In this document: one piece after another, positions 12,694 to 24,171 of the stretch
Position numbering within the stretch: the first letter of the stretch is position 1
How the letters are laid out: each line of letters begins with the position of its first letter
Assembly: GCF_000218685.1 (NCBI RefSeq)
Contig: NW_006763293.1
Span: 2,725,968-2,789,967, forward strand
DNA length: 64,000 nt
DNA from: Serpula lacrymans var. lacrymans S7.9
Taxonomy: Eukaryota > Basidiomycota > Agaricomycetes > Boletales > Serpulaceae
Reading direction: 5' to 3'
Made by a program: the position numbers and the translations under genes
Notes under the pieces: model-generated
What the model was told of the DNA's origin: nothing
Database searches by the model: none
Seen by the model: only the letters and a program-made list of their open reading frames with translations

Positions 12694-15510
12694 CTGTACG
12701 TAGTTGTATGCAAGCAACGTCACAGGTCACAGGGGGTCGGTTGCGTTGCCTAATGTACTAGTCGGTCACCGGTCACAGGGGGCTCGTTGCTATCAACTTT
12801 TCAGTCACACTAGGCTGAGGTCAAAATTGTAAAAATCGCAAAAAATCACAAAAAATCGCAAAAAAAATCGCGCAAACAGCAAAAATTTGATTCTAGAGCC
12901 CCTAAGTCTAAGGTAGAGTGCTTATGCGAGTACCATCCACATTCCAAGCCCAAATATCATCCCCCTCAGCCAACCCCCGCAAGAAACCACCATCATGGAC
13001 CGCAGTGTGCTCAGAAGATGCAATACCATGGCCCGCTGCTGAGAAGGGCATGCAACCCAACCCGTTTCCGAGTGCCTCCTGAATAACTGAACCAATCGGG
13101 ACTTCGGAATCATCCATGTCGGCACCTTCGTTGTTGAAGTCATCTTCGGGGTTGACATGTTCGGAGTCAATGCCATAAACATCGCCAATCTTTGCATCAA
13201 TCTCGGCTTTGAATGTGGGGTGGTCTTGAAGGTACTTCCGCAAGGCCGCCTTTGTGTCTCGGTGCTGTATGACCTCAGGAGAGAGGCACCACTGTTTTAC
13301 TTGGCATTTTGACCAAGCCTAAATAAAGTCGTCAGGATGGTATGATACTGATAATGAAATGGAGCTTACCTTGCGAACAAGCTCTGGGCCCTTACCCTGC
13401 TTGAACATGTCATAAACATGGACAGCAGGAGCAACTGTGGCATCCCGAAGAACGGGTAGGGAGTGAGTGAATCGGACAGCTTCAGGTTTTAGACCACCGG
13501 CTAGCTGTTGACGGTGTGATTCAACTAAAAAGTTGAGAGACTCTTGTTTCAGAGCATGCTTTGTCACGCGCTGCAGTCCGACATCAGCAGGTTGATAGAT
13601 GCCAGTGCCTAAACAGGATTAGCAATCTAACACAACCCGGTAGAGAATGAGGCTCACAGTTGGCAGGTACATAGATAACAAAGACATTCGGATGGTGGTG
13701 GCGGCAGTAGTTCCGAAATTCTTCCCCCGTGTGCACAGGATAGCAGTCAATGAATAAGATTGACTTTTGATCCTCGGGAAGTTCTTCATCGCGGATGATC
13801 TTGTTTACATATGGAATGTACACGCACTCCATCCACTACCACAACAAATGATTAGCTGATGTGTTTGAAATTACAGCAAGAAACGGTTCCCCGATGGAGC
13901 TTTGCAAAAAGGCTCGGGTGGTCTTTCTGCAGCGTGCTAACAATGAATGTAGGTGACCAGGCGACTCGAGAGGCGACATTGTTGATGTGAACCCAAAGGT
14001 ATGGATGATACCAGTTTGTGCGCGAGTGCCGATTCTGAATTGTGCCCTTCAACTTCACATTACGACCCTTCTTCCATATCTTGCCAGGCCTTGACAGTTC
14101 AGCAAGATCAGAGAGATCGGGGACACCAGCAGCCGGGGTTTCATGGCCGAGAACCATCTGTAACTGTGAGTACAAAAGTCGAAATGTGTTTGGCAGGGAC
14201 TGACCTTTTTCATGATTTTCCCCGCTGAGTTCCTCTTACCACTCCGTATCTCTTTCGCTTTCTTGCTGAATCGGCTTTTCCTCTTCCTCTCTCGTGCACC
14301 CTCGCGCTTCTGGGTCTCTCTCAGATTCCGGACCATGGCTTCTCTAACTCGCTCATCCTCTGCCTCCTGTCTCGTCTCTGCCATCTCTCTCCTATTCTGT
14401 TCATCAGCCTCAGCCTTGCTCAGCTTCTTGAACCCAGAAAATGCGAAAAGGGTGGACTGTCTCTTCCGCACTGGCTTGGGCAATTCACCATCATCAACAT
14501 CATCTCCATCATGTTCATCATCGCTGTCATCCAGTGCAACCAGCCTCGGCATCTTGGGCTTGGCAGTTTCTCTCGCGCGCAGAGGCTCGGAATGGACGCG
14601 AGGGGCCGTTGTCTCGGTGTCGGATGATGTGTCTGTGTCGTCGACGATGGTGATGGGTGTTACAGCTGTCCCTTTGACAGGCAACCTATCTCGTGCCTTC
14701 CGCGTTGGCCCTCTCTTCTTTAGCGCGGTTTTGATGGCAGGCTGTGCTGCTGACCCTTCATCCGATGATGAAAAGGCCATCTTTCTCCTGAGATATGTTG
14801 TTTAACTTTCGGGTGACTGTTTGCTGACAATGGCCAACTCACTTTGATGTCTGCTTTACATTCTTAGCCCCGGACACCATAGCTGCGGCAATCAACCTCT
14901 CGACCCAATTCATTATCAACTCGGCATCCCCTGGAGCCTCTCGCATCCCGTCTTGCAGCATCTTCAACAGTGTATCCAGGCTCTTCCCACGCTCAGTGAT
15001 CTTCAGTGGTTCACCTCGGAGACTGTGGGCCTGGAAGCAAATTTCCAGGTTGTGATTGAGAGCATACCAGTGGCCATTTTCTTCAAGTTCCTCGCCGTCC
15101 AAGCCAAATCTGTACCGAGAGCTAGCGGGGTTCAGAGGGAGATCATCGGGTAAGCTTTTGAACAGTTTTGAGAGGTATTTTATGCGTGAAATGTTGTCAG
15201 AAGTATTACTTTTCAGCTCCATAGTGTCAGTGAAGTTGTTGTAGCAGTGCAAACGAGTCAAAATTCATTGTAAATTGGTATAAATTTCCTGGTACCTTAG
15301 CGGAGTTAAAGGCCACGAGGCTGGTTCATTGACCGATGCGAGCCCTTACCGACCGATGCAAGGCCTTTACCAGCCGTTACCGACTGTTCTCGGCCTCGGC
15401 GTTGCCAATCTCAGAAGTGTCACAGGTCACATTGACCTCGTTGCTAACTCTGGGGCAAACTCGGAGGTCACACCCTGGCGGCCGTTGCTTGCATACAACT
15501 ACGTACAGTA
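12692..15510 (-). mobile_element. Tc1/mariner-type (pogo-like) transposon copy 1, internally deleted
   Basis: The element spans 12694-15508 (2,815 bp), flanked by TA dinucleotides at 12692-12693 and 15509-15510. Terminal inverted repeats begin CTGTACGTAGTTGTATGCAA and are about 26 bp. Its coding strand is minus. It matches copy 2 (24174-27845) with identical translations in all shared long frames, but lacks 857 bp: the sequence jumps at about 13895-13902 from the equivalent of 25801 to that of 26659. The loss takes the helix-turn-helix-like region and the first catalytic Asp. It is therefore a non-autonomous deletion derivative that keeps both ends. It lies between the Cdc14-type gene and the proteasome gene, 382 bp upstream of the latter. 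Confidence 0.93.
12907..15222 (-). pseudogene. Deleted transposase gene of copy 1
   Basis: Same exon series as the intact gene in copy 2, on the opposite strand, from the MELKSN start (about 15222) to the stop near 12907. The N-terminal DNA-binding/acidic exons and the exons with the second and third catalytic Asp are intact. The 857 bp loss joins mid-exon 3 to the intron before exon 6, so the DDE-type domain cannot form. A shortened N-terminal product retaining basic and acidic regions could still be made. Confidence 0.88.
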
Positions 15511-15891
15511 TATCGTGCTACCTCAATGCTTTGAGAACCCTCGGATTATTGTCTCGTTCGGAGGCCCCATTAAATGTGCCAGTTGAAGAGGAAGTAATAG
15601 TACACACTTGACGAATGTTGCAACTTTTTAGTAAGGACCCCTCGTGATACTGAATTCAAAGCGAAGTTTAGATTATGTTGGTAACAGATTGAATGGAATG
15701 TCGACGCTTTTGATGTTCGTGAAAGTCTGCGTCAAAAGAGCAACGGTAGAAGTGAACCAAACAAGTTTGGCCATAAGTGGCACTGCCACTGGCAGGAAGG
15801 CAACGCGTCCGCGTCTGTTATAGGACCTCGCGCCAACGTCATCTGTATATTTCCTAGCCTCACCTTTTACCTTTTACAACAGACATTCATC
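15511..15891. promoter_or_regulatory. Proteasome alpha-2 promoter region
   Basis: The 382 bp between transposon copy 1 and the proteasome gene start. It contains a perfect 13-nt palindrome GTGGCACTGCCAC at 15777-15789, about 105 bp upstream of the ATG. GTGGCA resembles the core of proteasome-associated elements known in yeasts; a link is only a guess. Confidence 0.4.
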
Positions 15892-16923
15892 ATGGCAAGT
15901 GCTGACGGTGGTGCATACAGGTACTTAATGAGATCAAAGAATAACCATCTGCATCGCTCATCGCCTTTTACAGTTATTCCCTCACTGTCTTCTCCCCAAG
16001 CGGGAAGTTGGTACAGATAGAGCATGCACTGGCAGCCGTCTCGCAAGGGACTACTAGTCTTGGTATCAAAGGTATGTCAAGTCTTACTACTGACCCGTAC
16101 ATATCTTGACATCGATCTCGTCCAGCTTCGAACGGCATCGTGATCGCAACGGAAAAGAAATCATCATCCATCCTCGTAGACGACTCAGTCATCGACAAAG
16201 TGGCCATCGTTTGCCCAAATATCGGCCTAGTATACTCTGGAATGGGTCCTGACTTCCGTGTCTTGTTGACCAAAGCTCGTAAGAGTGCACAGGCATACTG
16301 GAAGTTATACGGCGAATACCCACCTACGAAGGTATTGACTCAGGAAATTGCTACCGTCATGCAGCAGGCGACGCAATCCGGGTGTGTTTTGACCTTGATC
16401 GCTTTGGTTCTTAATGTTGACCGATGTTCGTGTGTGATTTAGAGGTGTGCGACCGTTTGGTGTATCGCTGTTGGTAGCAGGATGGGATAACAACCGGGGG
16501 CCTAGTCTGTACCAAGTAGATCCATCTGGCTCATTCTGGGCCTGGAAAGCCAGTGCTATTGGCAAGAACATGACAAACGCGAAGACATTCTTAGAGAAAC
16601 GGTGCGCCACATTCTTCTGTTCCTCCTTCATATCTTCTCACCTGATCGATCCTCGCACATAACTACAACTCTCGCTCTTTGTGACTCAAACCTGCAGATA
16701 CAACGACGACATAAGCTTGGAAGATGCCATTCACACCGCCCTACTAACGTTGAAGGAAGGGTTTGAGGGAGAAATGACAGAAAAGACGATCGAGATCGGT
16801 GTTGTGACGGTGCCTACTCTGGCGGAACTGGAAGAAGGAAAGATAGGCGGAGAGACTGGCCGACCAAAGCCGACTTTCAGGAAGTTGAGCGAAGAAGAAG
16901 TGAGGGACTACCTGGCGTTGTAG
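15892..16923 (+). CDS. PRE8: 20S proteasome subunit alpha type-2
   Basis: Five exons (15892-15920, 15974-16071, 16126-16381, 16443-16601, 16698-16923) total 768 nt, 255 residues. The alpha-subunit signature is clear: [86 protein letters not shown] and [16 protein letters not shown]. The combination and length match alpha-2 (PSMA2, yeast Pre8), a non-catalytic subunit of the outer ring that gates the core particle in nucleus and cytosol. The acidic C-terminal region ([10 protein letters not shown], then [12 protein letters not shown]) is usual. The gene is intact although a transposon sits 382 bp upstream. Confidence 0.96.
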
Positions 16924-17787
16924 TGATTAGAAACTTGGTATGGTTCAATGCTGGAAGACCATGGCAAAATTTGACTGATTATTTGCTCTCCGTCTTCAGT
17001 AGCTTATGGATCGTTGGCGTATAACTGATGACCTTCGACGTCAAAACTTGAACCACGCATAAATCTACTACATCCATATTGAGGCGCATACCAGTGACTG
17101 TATACAAGACTTTTAAGTCGTGTCTGTGTAGCTTTTGAATGAGTTTTTCTCCGAATCACATTGAAGTCTAAATCTAAAAATGTGCGGATATCAGAAAATA
17201 AGTATCCCACAGATTCAGATGCAAGTATGGCATTCATTCGAGTATCCGATGGATGTTATACAACCATGCCTTTATCTAGTACACTGATCCTTTTTTATTA
17301 GCCTCGACATCTAAAGCTTTGATGATAAACATTGCATTGCAAAGTCAAACGTTTGAAGTAATACCGTATGTGCTGTCAGTATTTGTCTACGCCGTCAGTA
17401 CTAATACTACCCATTCGAACGTTCTTCAGCGTATAACTACTCCCATGGATACGTAGTAGAGTCAAATGACTTCAAGGTATTCGGCTCTATATAACACAAA
17501 GTGAATAGCTGACGTCGTCGCCTCTTTACATCTATACGTGACTGACATGTCCCGCTCACTCGCGACTCCGTCACTTCTGAAGGAGACTAGAATCTTAGTG
17601 ATATCCATCATTCGCGAGTCCCGAATGGTGCAATCATGAACATATTCCATTCATTGGAGCCATCCAAAGTCATTAGGACGCGAATAATTGTGACATCAAT
17701 GACGGATGTCCACTCTATTTAACCAGGCCAACATACCCCCCAACTCCCTGAACCCAAACCTCACCACTCGAATTTACTCTGATCACA
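16924..17787. other. Intergenic region
   Basis: About 860 bp downstream of the proteasome gene. A TATTTAA box at 17715-17721 precedes the small open frame at 17788. I see no other feature. Confidence 0.4.
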
Positions 17788-17964
17788 ATGTCCATCGACA
17801 ACGGAAAATATCTCATTGTCAGCGCAAGTGCCGAGACCGGTCACCTTGACTTTGCCCATTTACCCGCCGATCTACTTTGTTATAGGATCCGTCAGAAAAG
17901 ACCTCAACGAACAGGTTTTGACCTTCATGTGACTGGATGGCGAGGACTTGATACACAGAAGTGA
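17788..17964 (+). CDS. Small 58-residue open frame, possible remnant of a mushroom protease-inhibitor-like gene
   Basis: ATG 17788 to TGA 17962-17964. It begins MSIDNGKYLIVSAS, the kind of start seen in small cytosolic beta-trefoil proteins of mushrooms (I66-type inhibitors, ricin-B-like), and is preceded by a TATTTAA box about 70 bp upstream. After residue 20 no further family motif appears. A second frame in the same stretch reads GSVRKDLNEQVLTFM, suggesting a frameshift or unrecognised intron. I treat it as a remnant or a gene with missed splicing. Assignment rests on the N-terminus only. Confidence 0.28.
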   Translation: MSIDNGKYLIVSASAETGHLDFAHLPADLLCYRIRQKRPQRTGFDLHVTGWRGLDTQK

Positions 17965-18217
17965 AAATTCCAGACGATTGACTGATTTTAGCGAAACGAA
18001 CTCGAGAACTTTGTAGTTTGTATATTATTATGTCACGAATCCAGCGATTCTTTTTAGAGACTCGTGTATCTTACCTTACGTTGGTGGATAATGTGAGGCT
18101 CAAGGTCAGGTGACGTCGAAGTGGCTGTTTATGGAGCTGAGCCGTGACACGTCTCGCTTAAGCTATCTCAGCCCTTCCGCTATCTTTCTGCTCTTGTCAC
18201 CGACAGCGACGACGACG

Positions 18218-19782
18218 ATGACTTCGACAATAGCCTTCCCTCACAAACCGTCGCCCGCTTCGTCCATTGGCCCTGCGTCGGGCAGAAATTTTGCATCGCT
18301 CAACGATATCTCTGTTGACCGACCCACACCCGCCCATTCCATTGACATGTCTGTCGTTTCACGGCATGCTACTGCACTCGAGGTATGCGACTTTGTGTAT
18401 GGAAATTCACACGAGCCAAGTTTTCTCGACGCTGCAGAGCTTTTCTATGAGGCAAATGCAAGTGAGTACATGAACTCATTGTAATCATATTCGTTAGTTG
18501 ATCTATGCTCACCATTCTCGCACGTTTTAGTGTGAGTGCGTTACAAAAACTGTTGGTAAGTTAGACTGAAGTTTGTTATCGTGAATGCGACGTGCAGGTA
18601 CGAAAATCCATTTATAACTGCCACTTCCCGGTCCATCATATCCGACATATACGCCCTTTCTCGTCAGTTCTCCACCGTAGACGTTCCTCGGCCCCTTGCC
18701 ATGCTCTACACCCTTCTTCGACTTCGTCTACCTAATATGGACAACGTCTCTGGCGATGGAGTTTGGTTCCATGCTATCAAAGTGTGGAATGAGGTCGGCG
18801 AAGTTAGCGAGAGCGAAAGTTTCGGTGAGTAAACACTAGGACTATCTCATACGACGTCCTCATCATTAAATACCCAGACGGTCAACGTAAGTCGATTGTT
18901 GAGCATACTCTCAACATACTATTTCTCCCAGGAATCCACAATGGTTCTTGTCAAGCACAGAACCCCAATCATATCTTAGGTCCCGCTACATCTTCCACAT
19001 GTTCGTCTCCCACCCTCTCGGCGTCATCTGCTCCACACTCTCCCTTAACCCCTCGCTCACTTGTCGCGCACCCCTCCTCATCTTATTCGTCCCTTTCCCT
19101 GTCCTCTACATCCACTTCCTTCCCTTCACTCCCAATACCATATACAGCACTCTCCATCCCCTCTCCATTTCATCTCCGTCTTCCCATCCACACCCGGCTC
19201 TCGTTCAACGAATCGGGACTTATCACATACCACCGAGATATCTGGGACGTTAAAGACGTCATCGGACTTGTCCCCGGAGTTTCTCTAGTCCAGTGGGTGA
19301 CTGCGAGGCTTGTCGCACGGGGTGTGGCGCGGATCGGCAGGTTGCTTTTAGGAGGGAGAGTAGGAGGTGAGAGAACAAGGAAGGGCGAACAAAGGGAGTG
19401 GATACTAGGAGGAGATAAGGCAGCGCTTGAGGAGAATCACAGGGATTTACTTACAGGCCCTGGGATCACTAAGCGACGATCAGAAGGTAGTATGGGACGG
19501 GGGGACGAAGAACAACAGAAAAAGCTTGGAATACTGCTCCCATCTGAGACTTACAGAGTGCACGCACAACGTGCACATGAAATGGAACAGCACATGCGAG
19601 AGCGAGAGAAGCGAGCGTGCGAGCAGGAGAACCAGACGAGTCGGGAATCGCACGGAAGAGAAACTCATCACCCCTTCGGTGAAGACCAGCAGGGCGAAGG
19701 ACCCAGTACGAAGCCTAAGCGTGAAAGCAAAGCACAAAAAGCGACTGTATCAACTGAGAGAATGGGTACTGAGGAGGTGTGA
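18218..19782 (+). CDS. SnoaL/NTF2-like domain protein conserved in fungi
   Basis: Start ATG 18218, stop 19780-19782. Exon 1 (18218-18461) ends in AELFYEANA. Exon 18598-18824 begins YENPFITATSRSIISDIYA and includes PRPLAMLYTLLRLR and WNEVGEVSESESF. Exon 18878-19782 begins with a completed DGQRKSIVEHTLNILFLPG and later has ITYHRDIWDVKDVIGLVPG and VQWVTARLVARGVARIGR. The cone-fold pattern (YENPF early, YHRDIWD late) fits SnoaL-like proteins; the function is unknown. A Ser/Pro-rich linker of about 80 residues separates the two halves, and the C-terminus is highly charged and possibly disordered. Exon 1 and the next main exon are out of phase, so at least one tiny exon must lie between them: either 1 nt (18531) or 34 nt (18498-18531). 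Total length is 458 or 469 residues. Confidence 0.75.
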
Positions 19783-21093
19783 ATCCCAGGATTTGACATG
19801 TCATATCTCGATATTACGAGATCTTTTCCTTTCTGTCTTGGTGTCCTTATTTCTTAGTGCTGGCGCGGCTTCATGTCACGAGCTTCATTGCCTGAGCCAC
19901 TTCACAGATTCTATCGCTCTTGGTGTGTTCAGGCCCCATCGTCTCACCACCTACCCTCAGAAGCAGATGAAATTATTACCTAGGAGCGCAGGGTTTCCCT
20001 ATGTCTGGTGATCAAGGGGTCTACCTTTGAAATGTCTCTCATCATGTTAGGAACGACCCCAGCTCCAACATGATTTTCTTACTTCAAGGCAAAGTGATCA
20101 TCTATGCAGCAGTCAGCGACCTTGCTGTATAACTCATCGTCCCATAACCATCTTGCCTGCATATCAAGGCATTTTCGACCGCCTAAATTGTTCTCCACCT
20201 CTTTGAGGCCCTGGTCTCCACTTCATTGAAGAAAAAAGAGACGGTATGAAAATAGATATCAAATATTACTAGGGGAGCATTTGACAGAGTCTCGTATTTC
20301 AATAGGTAGATCATACATCATACATCGTTGGAGATTTTACCTGGCACGCATACACGTTTTGTTCGTCATCTCATCTTCGAACACTATAACGATGTTAACT
20401 ATTGACCGGACGGTTTAAATAAATACACGTGGAAGTTGGCTCACCCACGTCTGCATACCTACCTGTGTTGACATACTCTGCAGGCCAAAGTGAGGGCCAA
20501 AATTTCCAAAAATCTCAGTCTGACAGCCATCAGCCTGAAAACACCAAACACTACACACCGCTGGATATCGTTATTTAGAATGGACAATCTATTAGCAGTA
20601 CACAACAACGGGCTTAGAATTCTGGAGAGAATATTTTAAGTGTATAAATGGTTTGTAGTACCTGCTACAACGGCATGTGAGTCCATTGACAGGTATGGTT
20701 TATCGTAGAATAAGACTACCCCACCTCAAGAGTTGTGAGGGAAACTCTGAGGTGCGTACTGGCAACGCATTGCTTACAAGAACGGGAGCATAAGATTTCT
20801 GGTGCTGATATATTGGAGGCTGCCACTCCTACTTCATCCTTCTCGCCTTCCTTTCTCGGCGCTCGTTCTTCATTAACGCTTGCATCAAGCTCACATCGAC
20901 TTCCTCGCTCCAACGCAATCAGGCTCCCACGGCACTTGGAAGTAAGGGCAAAAGCGATGTATATATATGCATGCATGTTGTATCGTAGATATGCTGGTCA
21001 ACTGAAATGGCTGTCATGATTAGGATGGAAAATTAGCTCTGCGTACACCAGGAAATGTATACGACGACGAGAAATAATGTAGGAGCATAACTG
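19783..21093. other. Intergenic region
   Basis: 1.3 kb with short, low-quality open frames on both strands and no motif I recognise. Confidence 0.4.
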
Positions 21094-21920
21094 CTATTGA
21101 TTCTTGGCATAAATCAAAGCCCTCACGCCGGGACAATAATTTTTATCGGTCTCTAAAAGGACAATTATGATCAAATTCACATACAGACCCAGACTCGGAA
21201 CTGCGTAGATGGCTTGGCGCGGAAGCTTTCTGGGAATGAGTACAACAAATAGTGCAGAACAAATGGAGTGAACTGTACCCTCAGGTCTCTCTGACGCAGA
21301 AGGCCTTGACATTGACGTTGAAGACGGTTCTTCACTAGTAACTTCAGTATCCACAGAACTGTGCTCAGTACGCACTGAAACACTGCCATTAAGGCTCTGC
21401 TCTCGAAGGCGTCGACGTTCCGCCTCGCTGATCATCTGTTCCACGATTTAGTTACTTCAATATGTGCAAAAGATTATAGAACACGTACCACAGCAGAAGC
21501 ACGCAGCTCTTTCACCTGGCATAAGCAAATCCCTATCGATGCAGAGAGACCCTTACAAAGCTCTTTGCATTCTTTCCAAGGGGTGGTTGCACAAACTGCC
21601 TTTGCATGTAGCTCAGACGACTTGGCTCTGAGGCTGAATAGGTTGAACCAGAGAAAGGGGTTAGAAAACGGTACAATAAATGTCACAAAACACTCGTACA
21701 TTGCCAAACGCTCTTCCATTTCTAGAACTGCTCGAGAGCGAGGTAAAAGGCCCGCCTCCGCCATTGAATATATCATCCCTTCGGTGTCATCTAACGCTTC
21801 TACAAGTATCTTCATCCTAGCACTTGGAAGATATCGGTGTAAAACGTGTCCGATGAGGGCAACTAGAGAGATGGTAGCTGTGAAAACTCCATATACGTTA
21901 AGACCCAGCGCAATAGGCAT
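21094..21920 (-). CDS. Helical-family gene copy 1: small membrane-anchored helical protein (family undescribed)
   Basis: Start ATG 21920 gives MPIALGLNVYGVFTATISLV, a likely membrane helix, then LPSARMKILVEALDDTEGMI and an acidic helix. After an intron (about 21720-21655) comes the family core AKSSELHAKAVCATTPWKE, LCKGLSASIGICL and VKELRASAV. The next exon begins SEAERRRLREQ followed by a Ser/Thr/Glu-rich tail. The order of N-terminal helix, LPxxRMK, E-L-x-K-A-V-C, GLSxSI and S/T-E-A-E-R-R-R-L is shared with the genes at 23446, 30516 and 35987. Unlike those, no kinase gene is visible upstream of this copy. The 3' end (21250-21094) is uncertain. I do not recognise a named family. Confidence 0.6.
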
Positions 21921-23445
21921 AGTTTCAAGCTAGAGGTGGAATAGATGATCTTGCTGCTAAGAGTATGCTGAAAGCCTAAGGTAAATATTTAGAAAGATTG
22001 GGGTTTTTAGTAGCATAGAGGATTACGCGTACACTTACTCAAGCACGGTTTTTATGAGACATCAACATGACATGGCCAACAGATGGAGGTCTGTGAATAC
22101 GGCTATCTCCAGAGATCGATCCCATCGAGTTCACAGTCGGACAGGTACAACAGGGTCAGCCTCATGTTCGCTCCAAAAACCAGTTGATCCATTTACTATA
22201 GGTTGAAAGAAAGTTCTGTGTCATATACTCCATATTCGAATTTGGGTGATGTTACCTATCATGCCGCCACTAAACGTGTTAAGGCTTCACAGCTTGCAGC
22301 CACGGTACAACTTGGGGCAACGGCAATATTCGTGGTAGAATTTATAATAGCTACTGCAGATAGCGGTCTGGGAATAATAGCAAGTAGCGAGAGGCAAGGT
22401 TTGTGGATTGGTTCATGATCTAGATACTAGATACGCTAGTATGGACAGCCTCTGTGAGAAAGGCGCGAGTACTCAGCTGTGTTCGGGAGTGAGATCCGAA
22501 GTTTCTTTGAGCGCGTTGTACTCACTTTCCCGTTGTAATTCAGTGGCGTCACGGAGAATTTTTGAAAGTGGAAGTCCAGTGTAGTGTTGGTACTGAACTG
22601 AGAAGATCATGCCATTCGTACATACCACACTAATTTGCCCAACTTTGAGAAAGTGACACTGCAATATCGATAATGGTGCGTGAGGGTGCTGTCAATGCCT
22701 GCCTGTCGAGAGAATCAGAGACCATAGATCACTCATCTAAAGCGACTCATTATAGTTTTCGTCACCAGGTGCACAGTTATTAAGTTTGTATGATGGCAGG
22801 TGACCGTTCTGCTGTAGTGGCATCCGTATTGACCCGGGGATCTCAACCTATGCTCTAGTAAGCATCAAGTAGACAATACAGTTTATCAAACTCACTATTA
22901 CTGACCAAATAACGGCTTACAGTCAAGTTTAGCAGTCTCTTTACAAGCCACATCCGTTGCCAGTAAACGATTCAAATATTCAAGTTTGATCGAAATTTGA
23001 TCATTGCTCTATTTGTCCATGTTTTCATTATGGGCGATCATTGCGATGAAGCGGTCCGACAGTCCGATTTGCTTCCACGTTTTATGTCCTCGTCGATCGA
23101 TCGACAGCTGCTCTCTTTCAAAAACGCAGCGAACAATTAATCATACAACACACCGTACACTTAACGACATACAGCCGTACATACAACTTGCTTTACAAGG
23201 ACATGATAACAACCTGACAGAACTAAACATAAGCGTAACGAATTCCAATAGTAAGCAGAAATTTCATAGCAGTACAGCAAGGGCTTGATGGAGAAACCGA
23301 GGGGGAGATGCCATATCAGATGGTTACCGGGCTTGGAGCTACAGGCTATAGCACTAGGTTAGGGTCCGGTATATTCAAAGTTTGCCAGTAGGGACACACT
23401 TTTGGAGGATAGTGGCGCTCTTCAGACGAGGCACCAGAAACTGCA
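21921..23445. other. Intergenic region
   Basis: 1.5 kb between helical-family copies 1 and 2. I looked for a kinase remnant on the plus strand and found none. Only short open frames without motifs are present. Confidence 0.4.
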
Positions 23446-24165
23446 TCAAAACCCGTGACCATAACATTTTGAAGCGGTTGAGCAAGAAAGGAAAAGGTAT
23501 ATGAACGCACGATGCACCTGTAATGTTTCCATTTTCTGAAGAACCCTGAGACGAATCTGATGATATCTCGCCGGTGACTTCTGTTGGCCCACTTGCAGCA
23601 GTAGTCGGGGAGCCTCCGCTTCCACGCTGCTCGTTGTATAAACGCCGACGCTCAGCTTCAGTCGTTGACTGTAAAATACATGACTGTCAGAACAAATGCT
23701 CAAAACATTCGTGACTCGTAGGCGACGTACAACAACAAGCGCTCGGAGTTCTTTAACTTGCTGTAAACAGGTACCTATTGATCGAGAGAGACCGCTACAG
23801 AACTCTGTATACTCCTTCCAAGGAGTAGTGGCACAAACCGTCCTCACACGTAGCTCGGACGACTTTACCTGTAGACTATGGTAGGGTAGGTCAATGAGTT
23901 CAGGGATGTTAAACAATGAAACAAGGGACACTCGCGCGGAGACGCTGTTCCAATTTCTGGGAGAAGTGTGCGTCAGGTAGAAAGCCTTGTTCCACCATTG
24001 GCGGCCCAGTGAGTGCAAAATTGCTTCAGTGTCTTTGAAAACTTCTTCAAGTAGCCTCATTCTAGCATTGGGAAGATGAGACTCCACGAGGCTTCCTCCC
24101 AAGGCAATGAGAAAACTAGCTCCAGCGATATAACCAAAGATATCAGAACCCGAAGATTCTGACAT
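23446..24165 (-). pseudogene. Helical-family gene copy 2, probably frameshifted
   Basis: ATG 24165 gives MSESSGSDIFGYIAGASFLI, then LPNARMRLLEEVFKDTEAIL. The family core follows (VKSSELRVRTVCATTPWKEY, FCSGLSRSIGTC, QQVKELRALVVV). After an intron of about 80 nt there is STTEAERRRLYNEQRG and a Ser/Thr/Gly-rich tail. The helix between these parts (MVEQGFLPDAHFSQKLEQRL) lies in a different frame from the N-terminus, implying a single-base indel near 24010, although an unrecognised intron cannot be excluded. Transposon copy 2 is inserted only six bases before the ATG, so its promoter is separated by 3.7 kb. Its former head-to-head partner is the kinase gene at 28395. Confidence 0.6.
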
Positions 24166-24171
24166 GCTGCT

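Noticed and set aside
14212..14805. 197-residue plus-strand frame in transposon copy 1 (and its mirror at 24877-25470)
   Set aside because: It is antisense to the transposase exon with clear codon use and motifs; the same antisense frame appears in both copies only because they are identical.
21921..23445. Search for a fourth kinase paired with helical-family copy 1
   Set aside because: No RPRY, HRDC or DFG segment found on either strand.
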